Shown here in pieces: positions 34,751-43,421 of a stretch of 64,000 bases of DNA; within the stretch, counting starts at the first letter, position 1; each line of letters opens with the position of its first letter. The DNA is taken from positions 39,255 to 103,254 of the forward strand of contig UQIN01000005.1 of assembly GCA_900541035.1 (NCBI GenBank). Reading direction: 5' to 3'. The position numbers and the translations under genes were made by a program. The notes beneath the pieces are model-generated. The model saw nothing but the letters and a program-made list of their open reading frames with translations, made no database searches and was not told where the DNA came from. The stretch comes from an uncultured Collinsella sp. (GTDB lineage Bacteria; Actinomycetota; Coriobacteriia; Coriobacteriales; Coriobacteriaceae).

Positions 34751-35657
34751 TGCCGAACGCGTGACGTTTACCAAGAAAAAGAAGACGGTTGCTTGTCCCG
34801 TGCCCTTGGCACCGCTTGCCGACACGCATGCGCATCTGCTTTCGTTTTGGGGCAAAGAAGTGCCCGAGACGCTCGTGCGCGCCAAAGCCGCGGGCGTCGA
34901 TCTGTTGGTGACGATGCTCGACCCCATCGCCGACAAGCGCAGCGTGACGGACTATAGTGACTGGCTGGTGCGCGAGATTATGCCGATGCGGGATATTCCG
35001 CAGATCAAGTATCTCGCTGGCGTTCACCCCTATGGCGCGCCGGATTATACCGATGACATTCACGCGCAGGTTGTTGCTGCGCTCGATGACCCTTTGTGCG
35101 CCGGTATCGGCGAGATCGGTCTGGACTACCACATGGATTACGACGACGACATCGCGCCGGCGCCCCACAGTGTGCAGATTGATTGCATGGCGCGTCAGCT
35201 CGAAGTTGCCGTGCGCCGCAATGTGCCGGTGGAGCTGCACCTGCGGCACGAGGACTCGGACGGGGAGCGCACCTCGCATATGGATGCGTACAACGTGCTG
35301 CGCGAGGTGGGTGTGCCTCAGGCCGGTTGCGTGCTGCACTGCTTTGGCGAGGACCGCGCCACGATGGAGCGCTTTGTGGAGCTGGGCTGCTATATCGCCT
35401 ATGGTGGTGCGGCCACCTTTAAGCGCAACGACGACGTGCGCGAGGCATTTGCGGCAACCCCACTCGATCGAATTTTGTTCGAGACGGATTGCCCGTATAT
35501 GGCTCCGGAGCCCATCCGCGGTCTTGAATGCGAGCCCGCAATGATCTCCATTACGGCAAACGCGCTGGTTAACGACCGTGTCGATCGCACTGGTGAGGAC
35601 GCCGAAACAATCGCGCATGCCGCTTGGGAAAATGCCTGCAAACTTTTTCAAAAATAG
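34740..35657 (+). CDS. tatD: TatD family metal-dependent hydrolase (DNase)
   Basis: 305 residues, amidohydrolase TIM barrel. Metal ligands: N-terminal DTHAHL, Glu in GIGEIGLDY, His in ELHLRHE, His in LHCFGE, Asp in ETDCPYMAPEP. TatD proteins show 3'-5' DNase or RNase activity. About 25 extra residues precede the barrel, including a TKKKKT basic stretch. Starts inside the end of rsmA, so it is translated with it. Confidence 0.9.
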   Translation: MTPNAERVTFTKKKKTVACPVPLAPLADTHAHLLSFWGKEVPETLVRAKAAGVDLLVTMLDPIADKRSVTDYSDWLVREIMPMRDIPQIKYLAGVHPYGAPDYTDDIHAQVVAALDDPLCAGIGEIGLDYHMDYDDDIAPAPHSVQIDCMARQLEVAVRRNVPVELHLRHEDSDGERTSHMDAYNVLREVGVPQAGCVLHCFGEDRATMERFVELGCYIAYGGAATFKRNDDVREAFAATPLDRILFETDCPYMAPEPIRGLECEPAMISITANALVNDRVDRTGEDAETIAHAAWENACKLFQK

Positions 35658-35660
35658 TTC

Positions 35661-35689
35661 TTGCGTTCGCGGTGGCGCTCCGTTATTCT
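35661..35689 (+). promoter_or_regulatory. tRNA-Leu promoter
   Basis: TTGCGT (35661-35666), 17-bp gap, TATTCT (35684-35689), 11 bp before the tRNA. Confidence 0.65.
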
Positions 35690-35700
35690 AATTCCTGCAC

Positions 35701-35787
35701 GCGGGCGTGGCGGAATTGGCAGACGCGTACGGTTCAGGTCCGTATGGGGGCAACCCCATGAAGGTTCAAGTCCTTTCGCCCGCACCA
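35701..35787 (+). tRNA. tRNA-Leu(CAG)
   Basis: Class II tRNA with long variable arm (ATGGGGG-CAA-CCCCAT). Anticodon CAG. Acceptor GCGGGCG / CGCCCGC, A73, encoded CCA. Confidence 0.96.
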
Positions 35788-35829
35788 TTGATTGAAAGAG
35801 CTCCCAGCAATGGGAGCTTTTTTGTTATG
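35770..35829 (+). repeat. 60-bp direct repeat, copy 1 (tRNA-Leu 3' end + terminator)
   Basis: Covers the last 18 bases of tRNA-Leu, the spacer, the terminator and TTGTTATG. Copy 2 at 35959-36018 differs by a single base (GGGAGC to GGGGGC). The arrangement resembles a tRNA-directed att duplication. Confidence 0.85.
35798..35826 (+). terminator. tRNA-Leu terminator
   Basis: AGCTCCCA-GCAA-TGGGAGCT followed by TTTTTTG; lies inside repeat copy 1. Confidence 0.9.
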
Positions 35830-35958
35830 GGCCCGTCGCAGGGACTTGAACCTGTGAAGGAGCGAGCGTAAAGAAAACGCGGAGCGTTTTTAGCGAGCTG
35901 GCGAGGACGCCGGCAGGCGGCCGATGCCGGTGCGGATCCGCGAAGCGGATACGCGGAC
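35830..35958. other. 129-bp structured segment between the tRNA-Leu end repeats
   Basis: No gene. It starts with a reversed T-arm (GGGACTTGAACCTG, 35841-35854, complementary to the tRNA GGTTCAAGTCC). Then comes an AAAACGC-GGA-GCGTTTT hairpin (about 35874-35890) and a GC-rich region with GCCGGCA/TGCCGG and CGGATCCGC-GAA-GCGGATACG pairings. It could be the scar of an integrated element or a short palindromic mobile unit. Confidence 0.6.
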
Positions 35959-36018
35959 GTCCTTTCGCCCGCACCATTGATTGAAAGAGCTCCCAGCAAT
36001 GGGGGCTTTTTTGTTATG
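35959..36018 (+). repeat. 60-bp direct repeat, copy 2
   Basis: 59 of 60 bases match copy 1. It contains an orphan 18-base tRNA-Leu 3' end with CCA and a second terminator hairpin (AGCTCCCAGCAATGGGGGCT, TTTTTTG), not attached to a tRNA body. Confidence 0.85.
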
Positions 36019-36075
36019 CACGATCTCCTTGGACGGGTATCCTAATGGCAACGTGTGCCTATCAGAGGAGAGACC

Positions 36076-37014
36076 ATGCTGTTTTCCGGTATCATCGCTG
36101 CCCTTACGAGCCTTTTGATTCCCATCATCATCCTGCTGCTGTTGCTTCCCAACGCCTGCTACGTCGTTGAGCAGCAACACGCTGTGATCATCGAGCGCTT
36201 GGGTAAGTTCAATCGTATCGTCAACGCGGGCTTTCACGTGAAGGTGCCCGTGATCGACCGCAAGGCCGCCACGGTGAGCCTGCGCACCATGAAAAACGGT
36301 TTTGGCATCGACGTTAAGACCCAGGACAACGTGACCATCGGCCTTGAGGTCTCCGCTCAGTACCACGTGAGCTACGACATGGGCGCCGGCCCGGCAGATT
36401 CGGGCATCTACAAGAGCTACTACATGCTGCAGGAGCCCGTCGACCAGATGCGTGACTTCATCACCGACGCCCTGCGCTCTTCGATTCCTGTCTACACACT
36501 CGATGAGGTCTTTGCCAAGAAGGATGACATCGCCAAGGATGTCAACGCTACCGTTTCCGAGCAGATGGCCGCCTACGGCTTCACCCTCGTGTCGACGCTC
36601 ATCACCAAAATCGCACTGCCGACCGAGGTTGAGAACTCCATGAACGACATCAACGCCGCCCAGCGCAAGCGCGCTGCTGCGCAGGAGCTCGCCGAGGCCG
36701 ACCGCATCAAGCGCGTCACCGAGGCGACCGCCGAGGCCGAGGCTATGGAAAAGGCGGGCGAGGGCATCGCCAACCAGCGCAAGGCCATCGCGCTGGGTAT
36801 CAAAGATTCGCTCGAGATCATCCAGGAGACGGGTGTCGGCAATGACGAGGCCAACCAACTGTTCATGTTTACGCAGTGGTCCGAGATGATGACGGAGTTC
36901 GCTCGCACGGGTAAAACCTCGACGGTCGTGCTGCCGAGCGACTTTTCGCAGTCGGCCTCGATGTTCGAGCAGATGCTGGCCGCCGGCAAAGTTCAAAACG
37001 ATTCGAAGGAGTAG
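36076..37014 (+). CDS. SPFH/band 7 (stomatin/prohibitin-like) membrane protein
   Basis: 312 residues. One N-terminal membrane helix (LTSLLIPIIILLLLLPNACYVV), then the SPFH domain (QQHAVIIERLGKFNRIVNAG, about 28-200) and a long charged Ala/Glu coiled coil (about 190-250). Such proteins oligomerise in the membrane as rafts or as protease (FtsH) regulators. No NfeD gene follows. ATG 36076 has GAGGAGAG upstream. rlmH begins 6 bp later. Confidence 0.9.
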   Translation: MLFSGIIAALTSLLIPIIILLLLLPNACYVVEQQHAVIIERLGKFNRIVNAGFHVKVPVIDRKAATVSLRTMKNGFGIDVKTQDNVTIGLEVSAQYHVSYDMGAGPADSGIYKSYYMLQEPVDQMRDFITDALRSSIPVYTLDEVFAKKDDIAKDVNATVSEQMAAYGFTLVSTLITKIALPTEVENSMNDINAAQRKRAAAQELAEADRIKRVTEATAEAEAMEKAGEGIANQRKAIALGIKDSLEIIQETGVGNDEANQLFMFTQWSEMMTEFARTGKTSTVVLPSDFSQSASMFEQMLAAGKVQNDSKE

Positions 37015-37020
37015 ACGCGC

Positions 37021-37491
37021 GTGAAATACACCGTCGTTTGCGTCGGTAAGCTCAAGGAGCGCTTTTGGAAGGACGCGTGCGCTGAGTACACCAAGCGCCT
37101 AGGTGCCTATGCCAAGGTGGATATCCGCGAGGTGGCCGATATCGACCCGGCTAAGGCGGGCGGCGTGGATGCCGCGCGTGACAAGGAAGGGGCGGCGATT
37201 CTTGCTGCCTTGCCGTCTCGAGCGCATGTGATCCTGCTGGCTATCGAGGGCAAGGAGCGTTCGAGTGAGGAGCTCTCGGCGAGGCTCGACGATCTTATGC
37301 TGCGAGGCAGCAGCGACATTGCCTTTGTAATCGGCGGTTCGGACGGCGTGAGTGATGAGGTGCGCGCCCGCGCCGACGAGATGCTCAGCTTTGGACGCAT
37401 TACCTTGCCGCATAACCTGGCGCGTGTGGTGCTGCTAGAGCAGATTTACCGTGCCTGCAAGATCAGTCGTGGCGAGCCGTATCACAAGTAG
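37021..37491 (+). CDS. rlmH: 23S rRNA (pseudouridine1915-N3)-methyltransferase RlmH
   Basis: SPOUT methyltransferase acting on helix 69 of 23S rRNA in assembled ribosomes. 156 residues; VIGGSDGVSDEV and the C-terminal knot segment LPHNLARVVLLEQIYRACKI ending GEPYHK are diagnostic. GTG start. Likely co-transcribed with the SPFH gene. Confidence 0.97.
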   Translation: MKYTVVCVGKLKERFWKDACAEYTKRLGAYAKVDIREVADIDPAKAGGVDAARDKEGAAILAALPSRAHVILLAIEGKERSSEELSARLDDLMLRGSSDIAFVIGGSDGVSDEVRARADEMLSFGRITLPHNLARVVLLEQIYRACKISRGEPYHK

Positions 37492-37565
37492 GTCGGCAAT
37501 ACGAAACAATAGCGTGGGACAATGACTTTCGTTTTTGAGGAACGCATCTGAGAGGACTGTGTGAT

Positions 37566-38336
37566 ATGAAGATCGGATTTGTCGGTTTTGGCAATATGGC
37601 GAGTGCTATGGCCGATGGCTGGATTGCCGCCGACGTGGCCGCGGGCGACATGTGCGCCTGCGCGGGTCGCTACGACGCACTGGTTGAGCGCTGCGAGGCG
37701 CGCGGCATGGTCGCCTGCCACGATGCCGCCGAGGTTGTCGCCGCATCCGATATCGTGGTCGCTGCGGTCAAACCGTATATGATCGAGAAGATATTCGCCC
37801 CGCTCAAGGATGCTCTTGCCAAAAAGGTCGTCCTTTCGGTCGCCTGGACCTGGGACAGTGCCAAGTGGGAACAGGTCCTGCCAGGTGTCGCGCATATCTC
37901 GACGGTGCCCAACACGCCGGTTTCGGTGGGCGAGGGCGTTATCGCCTGCGAGAAGGCTTCGACGCTTAACGACGAGCAGTGTGCTGTGGTGCTCGACCTG
38001 CTCGGTAAGCTTGGCGCTGTCGTCGAGCTCGACACAAGCCTGCTGTTTGTGGGCGGCACGGTGGGTGGTTGCGCTCCGGCGTTTGTCGCCATGGCGATCG
38101 AGGCTCTGGGCGATGCGGCCGTCAAACACGGTATTCCGCGCGCCGATGCCTATCGCATTGTGAGCCAGATGGTACTGGGTACGGCAAAGCTGCAGCTTGC
38201 AACCGGTCAGCATCCCGCAGCGATGAAGGATGCCGTGTGCTCGCCCGGCGGTGCTACCATCAAGGGCGTCGTCGCGCTCGAGGACGCCGGCATGCGCAGC
38301 GCCCTAGTCAAAGCCATCGACGCTACTCTCCAGTAG
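37566..38336 (+). CDS. proC: Pyrroline-5-carboxylate reductase
   Basis: Last step of proline synthesis, NAD(P)H-dependent. 256 residues: Rossmann start KIGFVGFGNMASAM, VVAAVKPYM, PNTPVSVGEG, and the C-terminal dimer/active segment AVCSPGGATIKGV. Normal length. It ends in a large palindrome that separates it from a convergent small gene. Confidence 0.93.
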   Translation: MKIGFVGFGNMASAMADGWIAADVAAGDMCACAGRYDALVERCEARGMVACHDAAEVVAASDIVVAAVKPYMIEKIFAPLKDALAKKVVLSVAWTWDSAKWEQVLPGVAHISTVPNTPVSVGEGVIACEKASTLNDEQCAVVLDLLGKLGAVVELDTSLLFVGGTVGGCAPAFVAMAIEALGDAAVKHGIPRADAYRIVSQMVLGTAKLQLATGQHPAAMKDAVCSPGGATIKGVVALEDAGMRSALVKAIDATLQ

Positions 38337-38339
38337 ACT

Positions 38340-38490
38340 GACCAAAAAGGGACAGGTTTATGTTGGCAGGTTTTTCCTGCGGTTTTATCTCTATAGCAAA
38401 AAGCGCCCCGCAACTGGCTTAATTCCAGTTGCGGGGCGCTTGCGTTTGACCAGATAAAACCGCCCAAAATAAACCTGTCCCTTTTTGGTC
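38340..38490. repeat. 151-bp nested palindrome between proC and a small minus-strand gene
   Basis: Outer arms pair 22 bases perfectly (GACCAAAAAGGGACAGGTTT and AAACCTGTCCCTTTTTGGTC are included). A middle arm pairs CGGTTTTATCT with AGATAAAACCG. The core is AAGCGCCCCGCAACTGG / CCAGTTGCGGGGCGCTT around CTTAATT. The core with flanking A/T could terminate both convergent genes, but the full structure is far larger than a terminator needs. Confidence 0.85.
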
Positions 38491-38492
38491 GG

Positions 38493-38666
38493 TTAGTCCC
38501 AGAAGCTGTCTTCTTCGTCCTCGGACTTGGGGCCGCGGTCGACGTACATCTTATGGGTGCGCTTCTCCATTACAAAGGCAAGAATCGCAAACAGCAGGAT
38601 GCCGCCGGCGAAAAGGATGGCAAAACCGGTGCGGGTGCCAAACAAAAAGGAAAAAACTGCGTCCAT
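38493..38666 (-). CDS. Small single-pass membrane protein, 57 residues
   Basis: Translated on the minus strand from ATG 38666: starts MDAVFSFLFGTRTGF, then a helix AILFAGGILLFAILAFVM, then a charged tail EKRTHKMYVDRGPKSEDEED and a final SFWD. A Shine-Dalgarno AGAAGG lies six bases upstream. Helix length, positive-inside pattern and acidic C terminus make it a convincing small membrane protein. I do not recognise a family. It is convergent with proC and divergent from serS. Confidence 0.72.
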   Translation of the reverse strand: MDAVFSFLFGTRTGFAILFAGGILLFAILAFVMEKRTHKMYVDRGPKSEDEEDSFWD

Positions 38667-38777
38667 TGGGTGCCTTCTTGCGTAGTTGGGTTGGGTCGTA
38701 AACGCTCATAAGTATATACTTGCCCATACATGTACAAGGTTGCAACCTAAATGGAATGTATATCGCCGGAGGATCTA

Positions 38778-40061
38778 ATGCTTGATATCAAGTTTGTTCG
38801 CGAGAACCCCGATGCCATCGATACCGCCATGGCAAATCGCCAGACGTCTTGGGATCGCGAGAAGTTCTTTGAACTCGACGACGAGCGCCGTGCCGTCATC
38901 ACCGAGGTCGAGGAGCTCCAGGCCACGCGTAACGCCGAGTCCAAGAAGATTGGCGCCCTGATGAAGGAGGGCAAGAAGGACGAGGCCGAGGCTGCCAAGG
39001 AGGCCGTGCGCGCCGTCAACGAGAAGATCGACGGTCTGGCCGAGCGCCGTACCGCTCTTGAGCAGGAGCAGTACGACTTCATGGCTCACCTGCCCAACAT
39101 TCCGTGCGATGCCACCCCGTACGGTAAGGACGAGGACGAGAACATCGAGCGTCGCCGCTGGGGCACCCCGCGCGAGTTCGACTTCGACTTTAAGCCGCAC
39201 TGGGACCTGGGCACCGATCTGGACATCCTCGACTTCGAGCGCGGCAACAAGCTCTCCGGCAGCCGCTTCACCGTTCTCGGTGGCGCCGGCGCCCGCCTGG
39301 AGCGCGCCCTTATCAACTTCTTCCTGGACACGCACACGAGCCGTGGCTTCAAGGAGTGGTGGCCGCCCATCGTCGTCAAGCGTCAGACCATGTTCGGCAC
39401 GGGTCAGCTGCCCAAGTTCGAGGACGACGCCTATCACGTCTCGGGCGACAACTTCCTGATCCCCACCGCCGAGGTCGTGCTCACCAACCTGCACGCCGGC
39501 GAGGTCCTCGACGCCGACACCCTGCCGCGCCGCTACACCGCCTTCACCCCTTGCTTCCGCGAGGAGGCCGGTTCCGCCGGTCGCGACACCCGCGGCATCA
39601 TCCGTCAGCACGAGTTCGACAAGGTCGAGATGGTCAAGTTCGCTAAGCCGGAGGAGTCCGACGGGGAGCTCGAAAGCATGACCGCCGAGGCCGAGTACCT
39701 GCTGCAGCAGCTGGGCCTTCCGTATCGCGTGATTAGCCTGTGCACCGGCGACTTGGGCTTCTCTGCCCGTCAGACCTACGACATCGAGGTCTGGCTGCCG
39801 AGCTACAACGCCTACAAGGAGATCAGCTCCTGCTCCAACTGCGGTGACTTCCAGGCCCGTCGCGCCAACATCAAGTATCGCGACCCCGAGAACTTCAAGG
39901 GTTCGCGCTACCTGCACACCCTTAACGGTTCCGGCCTGCCGGCTGGCCGTACCATGGCTGCCATTCTGGAGAACTACCAGAACGCCGACGGCACCATCAC
40001 GATCCCCGAGGTCCTGCGTCCCTACATGGGCGGCCTCGAGAAGATCGAGCCGGTCGCGTAA
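38778..40061 (+). CDS. serS: Seryl-tRNA synthetase
   Basis: 427 residues. N-terminal coiled-coil arm (about 30-105) that grips the long variable arm of tRNA-Ser, then the class II core: motif 2 FREEAGSAGRDTRG, EISSCSNCGDFQARR, and motif 3 LNGSGLPAGRTMAAI. ATG 38778 (MLDIKFVRENP) has GGAGGA upstream; the earlier in-frame ATG at 38751 would place the ribosome site inside the gene. No T-box is seen in its short leader. Confidence 0.97.
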   Translation: MLDIKFVRENPDAIDTAMANRQTSWDREKFFELDDERRAVITEVEELQATRNAESKKIGALMKEGKKDEAEAAKEAVRAVNEKIDGLAERRTALEQEQYDFMAHLPNIPCDATPYGKDEDENIERRRWGTPREFDFDFKPHWDLGTDLDILDFERGNKLSGSRFTVLGGAGARLERALINFFLDTHTSRGFKEWWPPIVVKRQTMFGTGQLPKFEDDAYHVSGDNFLIPTAEVVLTNLHAGEVLDADTLPRRYTAFTPCFREEAGSAGRDTRGIIRQHEFDKVEMVKFAKPEESDGELESMTAEAEYLLQQLGLPYRVISLCTGDLGFSARQTYDIEVWLPSYNAYKEISSCSNCGDFQARRANIKYRDPENFKGSRYLHTLNGSGLPAGRTMAAILENYQNADGTITIPEVLRPYMGGLEKIEPVA

Positions 40062-40084
40062 CTTGGCTGCATAGGCGATATGCA

Positions 40085-40113
40085 AGGGCGCTCCTTCGGG
40101 GGCGCCCTATTTC
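40085..40113 (+). terminator. serS terminator
   Basis: AGGGCGC / GCGCCCT stem with a short loop and a weak TATTTC tail. Confidence 0.7.
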
Positions 40114-40234
40114 GTGCGCAGGTCCATACCATGCCGTGCGGACAGCTCAATAGAAAACACACGAACAACTGTTCTGTATACAGCCATCTACCTGCTATGC
40201 TTTTGCTAAATAAGAGCGAGAGAAAGGGGACGCG

Positions 40235-40612
40235 ATGGAGCTGTTTGATGATCGAGTGGTTTTGTTTGAGAGCGACGAGGGCGGAGAGTACCTGCTTGTG
40301 ACGTGTGAGCCGTCTGGCATGGGTGGCCTGGTGGTTCGACAGACGAGCGAGGGGCCGTTGACGCAATGGTGCTACGAGGAGTCGCCTCATGTGGTTGAGA
40401 CGTTTGTGGCGCACGAGGGGCTTGTGGCCCTAGAGCATTTCTATGGGGTCCAGACATCTAATCAGGTTGCTCGCATGTTGAGCATCTCGTTTGCCGATTA
40501 TGATTGTGCCCAGCGGGTGAGATCGCTCCTGAGGGAACTTGATGCTAAGTTTGACGTGATCGAAAAGCCAATCGATCGTACGGGGAATGGCGGTATATGC
40601 GGAGCAGCATGA
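40235..40612 (+). CDS. Hypothetical protein, 125 residues
   Basis: Acidic cytoplasmic protein beginning MELFDDRVVLFESDEGGEYL. No signal, helix or motif I recognise. AAAGGGG precedes the ATG. It sits alone between serS and tRNA-Arg; codon use is like that of its neighbours, so it looks real. Confidence 0.7.
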   Translation: MELFDDRVVLFESDEGGEYLLVTCEPSGMGGLVVRQTSEGPLTQWCYEESPHVVETFVAHEGLVALEHFYGVQTSNQVARMLSISFADYDCAQRVRSLLRELDAKFDVIEKPIDRTGNGGICGAA

Positions 40613-40648
40613 CAAGACTGCGTTCCACAAAAAAGTTTGAAATTGTGC

Positions 40649-40678
40649 TTGACTCCAATAAGCTAAAGTGGTTTTATA
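40649..40678 (+). promoter_or_regulatory. tRNA-Arg promoter
   Basis: TTGACT (40649-40654), 18-bp gap, TTTATA (40673-40678), 11 bp before the tRNA. Confidence 0.65.
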
Positions 40679-40689
40679 TGTCTTGCGCT

Positions 40690-40766
40690 GCGGCGTTACC
40701 TCAGCTGGATAGAGGGTCTGACTACGAATCAGAACGTCATAGGTTCGAATCCTATACGCCGCACCA
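40690..40766 (+). tRNA. tRNA-Arg(ACG)
   Basis: Complete cloverleaf. Anticodon ACG (A34 to be edited to inosine by TadA deaminase). Acceptor GCGGCGT / ACGCCGC, A73, encoded CCA. Confidence 0.96.
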
Positions 40767-40775
40767 TTTGAGATT

Positions 40776-40803
40776 AAAGCTCCCGGCAACGGGGGCTTTT
40801 CTT
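40776..40803 (+). terminator. tRNA-Arg terminator
   Basis: AAAGCTCCCG / CGGGGGCTTT hairpin followed by TCTTTT. Confidence 0.8.
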
Positions 40804-40928
40804 TTGCGCCAGCTTGAGTGCTTTTGTCCAAAGGGACGATTTCCTGTCGACTCGTGTAAGATTCCGAGTAGATGTCGCGACTTATTCGCGACCACTCCTT
40901 CTCAAGCGACCGATCAGGGTGATATTTC

Positions 40929-43370
40929 GTGGCAGAGCGTCCGACATACAAGCTCAGGTTTCTCGATCCCAAAAAGCGCTTTCCGGCCATGCCCGAGCAG
41001 CCTGCGGGACGCTCGTATGGCGTGGTTTGGAAGCTCTTTGGCGAGGACCCGCATGAATCATGCTATGTCGTTGAATTCGTCGGCAAAAGCCATGTGTCGC
41101 TTTTGGGCTACGTAAGCGTTTCGGGTGAGGTGTACAAGGTGGACCGCCCCGTTAGCGAGGCTCCGCTGCCCAACGATCCCGACATGGAACTGGTCCTTGA
41201 CGAGTCGGACTCCGGTATTGGTGAGATTATGGTGAGGGGAGCAAACGGCACGATGCGCGCGTGCGCGCGAACCGTCGGCTCTCCCGAAGGTCCCATGCGC
41301 GAACAGTCCGATCACGAGACATGGAATTCGACCCGCTCCCTTCCTTACGGTGAGTTCATGGCATCGATGTTCCTGCGCTACGTAATATTCGCTGACTCCG
41401 AAAATACCATTGCGAGCACGGCGGACGCCGACGGACTCGACGAGGGTATGCAAAACGTTGTCGACAAGATCAAGCTCGTAAAGTTGCCCGAGCCGGTCGA
41501 GGTGTTTTTGGGCTTTAACACGACACCGCTACCTGACGCTATCGAGACGCTGCTCTACCGCGTTGACCATGCCGAGAATCCGAGCGGTATCGAGCGCTAT
41601 GCCGCCGCCCTTATGAGTGAAATTGACTTGCCCCGCTTGCGCACCATCGCCGCTAAGTCCGAGATGAGCCTGGCTCGCATCGATCGCTCAAAGCTTTTCT
41701 ATCTCAATTTTGATCGTAGTCTGCTAGACCAGGACGAGATTGACACGCTGCTCGCCATCGAGTGCCGTCTCAACCGCCTCTCCGGCATCCTTGAGCGCAT
41801 TGGGGCTGGATTGGCCCCCGCGGCCTCGTCGCCGAGCCTTGAGGGCTGTGCGCTCTTTGATTCGTGGCATATCGCTAAGACGACCAACGATGTTCCCCGA
41901 CTGCTCGATACAACCTCGAGCGATAACCCGTGGGCCAAACCGGGTACGGTGGCTTGCCAGCCGGGCGGTGAGTGGGATGTGCGTACCCGCTTCGCGCGTA
42001 TTGTCGAGGCACTTAACGTGGTCACGCGGCTCGACTATACCTATCGGGCAAACGTTGCCGAGGGGATCATGCTCGTTCGGTTTGGGCGGTCTGTCGTTGA
42101 TGCCATGCCGCAACGTGAATACGATGCCCAGGATGACGTCTGGCGCGAGTTGGACGAGGGCGTGCGTGCGATTTGGGCTGCGGAGCACGACGCGCGCGTG
42201 GCACTCACGCTGGCGGCGGCGTGTTTTGCCGCGGGTACCTGCATCACGCGCTGCTATGTGCAGATTGCTGCTCCCGACAGTGAGCAGGGCGAGCGCGTTG
42301 TCGCAACGTATTTCTTTGGGCGCGCGGCCTATCTGGCCGATTGCGTGCCTGTCGCCAAGGATCTTGAGAGCATGGACATGGACGATATGCCGTGCAAGCG
42401 TGTACTTGAGGCGTATGAGTCAACCGCTCCGGAGACGATTGAGCCTGCGGAGGTTCACGCTCGTCCGCGTGACGACCACCGTTCGCTGCCGCCGGCGTTG
42501 CGCGACCTTCTGCTTGCCGATACGGCTGATGAGCTAGAGGTCATGGAAGAGGACGACGACCCATACGTGGCCCGTGTTGTTGAATTGCGCGAGCAGGCAA
42601 AAGTCGACCGTACAGGTGCTTTTGAAGGTTTTTCCCGTCTTGTTGAGGAGTTGGAGGCCAAGTGCGCCGTCGCCGAGCTTTTGGCGACAGGTCCGGTCCA
42701 AACGCAGTTTTGCGATAACCAGCTGGTGCGCATGGTGCTACCGGTGTTGGAAGAAGACCGCTCTGTGCGAATCCTTCGTGCGCCCGATGCGCTGTACTTT
42801 GCCCAGCACGAGATTTGCAGCTTTTACGCCGAGCAGGAGGACTTTGAACGAGCACTGCCCGAGGTGCGCCATCTTTACGATCTGGCGCGCTCGTCCATGC
42901 AGTCGCACTTTGCGCTCATCAACGTGCTTGCGCGTCTGGAGCGCTTTGACGAGATTATCGAGGTGGCGCGCCACGGCCTACGTATTGCCAGCGATCGTTC
43001 TGCAATCGGCTACCTGTTCTATCGCTTGGCGTTTGCCTATTGGAATTGCGATCAGCTCGAGCTCGCGTTGGCGTGCTACCGCCTCGTGCCGCGCGGCGAG
43101 GAGTCGGGTAGCAACGCGCTGGAGGAAATGCAGGGCCTTATGAACGAGATGGGTGTCAATGAGCCGCCGACGTTCGAGGAAGCGGTCGAGACCATCCACA
43201 AGGCTGGACTAGAGCTGCCGCCAGTGTCCGCCGTGACGAATCAGCTGGCAGATGCCGCTGTGCAACTGGTCGACAACGGTTTCTTTTTCCTGGCGCGCGG
43301 TTGTATCTTCCAAATGTGGCGCACCATGGGCAACGATGAGCTCGGCTCCCTCAATCGCTCGCTGGGGTAG
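40929..43370 (+). CDS. Large unknown protein with TPR-like C terminus
   Basis: 813 residues starting at GTG 40929 (AGGGTGAT upstream). No signal peptide or membrane helix. Residues 1-150 hold a beta-rich region, the middle is helical, and about 590-760 look like tetratricopeptide-type helix pairs (HFALINVLARLERFDEIIE, then YRLAFAYWNCDQLELALACY). Highly acidic overall. I do not recognise the family. It stands alone between tRNA-Arg and tRNA-Ser. A scaffold role is only a guess from the repeats. Confidence 0.75.
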   Translation: MAERPTYKLRFLDPKKRFPAMPEQPAGRSYGVVWKLFGEDPHESCYVVEFVGKSHVSLLGYVSVSGEVYKVDRPVSEAPLPNDPDMELVLDESDSGIGEIMVRGANGTMRACARTVGSPEGPMREQSDHETWNSTRSLPYGEFMASMFLRYVIFADSENTIASTADADGLDEGMQNVVDKIKLVKLPEPVEVFLGFNTTPLPDAIETLLYRVDHAENPSGIERYAAALMSEIDLPRLRTIAAKSEMSLARIDRSKLFYLNFDRSLLDQDEIDTLLAIECRLNRLSGILERIGAGLAPAASSPSLEGCALFDSWHIAKTTNDVPRLLDTTSSDNPWAKPGTVACQPGGEWDVRTRFARIVEALNVVTRLDYTYRANVAEGIMLVRFGRSVVDAMPQREYDAQDDVWRELDEGVRAIWAAEHDARVALTLAAACFAAGTCITRCYVQIAAPDSEQGERVVATYFFGRAAYLADCVPVAKDLESMDMDDMPCKRVLEAYESTAPETIEPAEVHARPRDDHRSLPPALRDLLLADTADELEVMEEDDDPYVARVVELREQAKVDRTGAFEGFSRLVEELEAKCAVAELLATGPVQTQFCDNQLVRMVLPVLEEDRSVRILRAPDALYFAQHEICSFYAEQEDFERALPEVRHLYDLARSSMQSHFALINVLARLERFDEIIEVARHGLRIASDRSAIGYLFYRLAFAYWNCDQLELALACYRLVPRGEESGSNALEEMQGLMNEMGVNEPPTFEEAVETIHKAGLELPPVSAVTNQLADAAVQLVDNGFFFLARGCIFQMWRTMGNDELGSLNRSLG

Positions 43371-43421
43371 TAGCGAAAACTGCAAGGAGGAAAGGCCACT
43401 GAACAATTAGAAAATTCCCTC

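Noticed and set aside
43381..43421. Short peptide after the strong AAGGAGG upstream of tRNA-Ser
   Set aside because: No ATG, GTG or TTG with more than a few codons follows.
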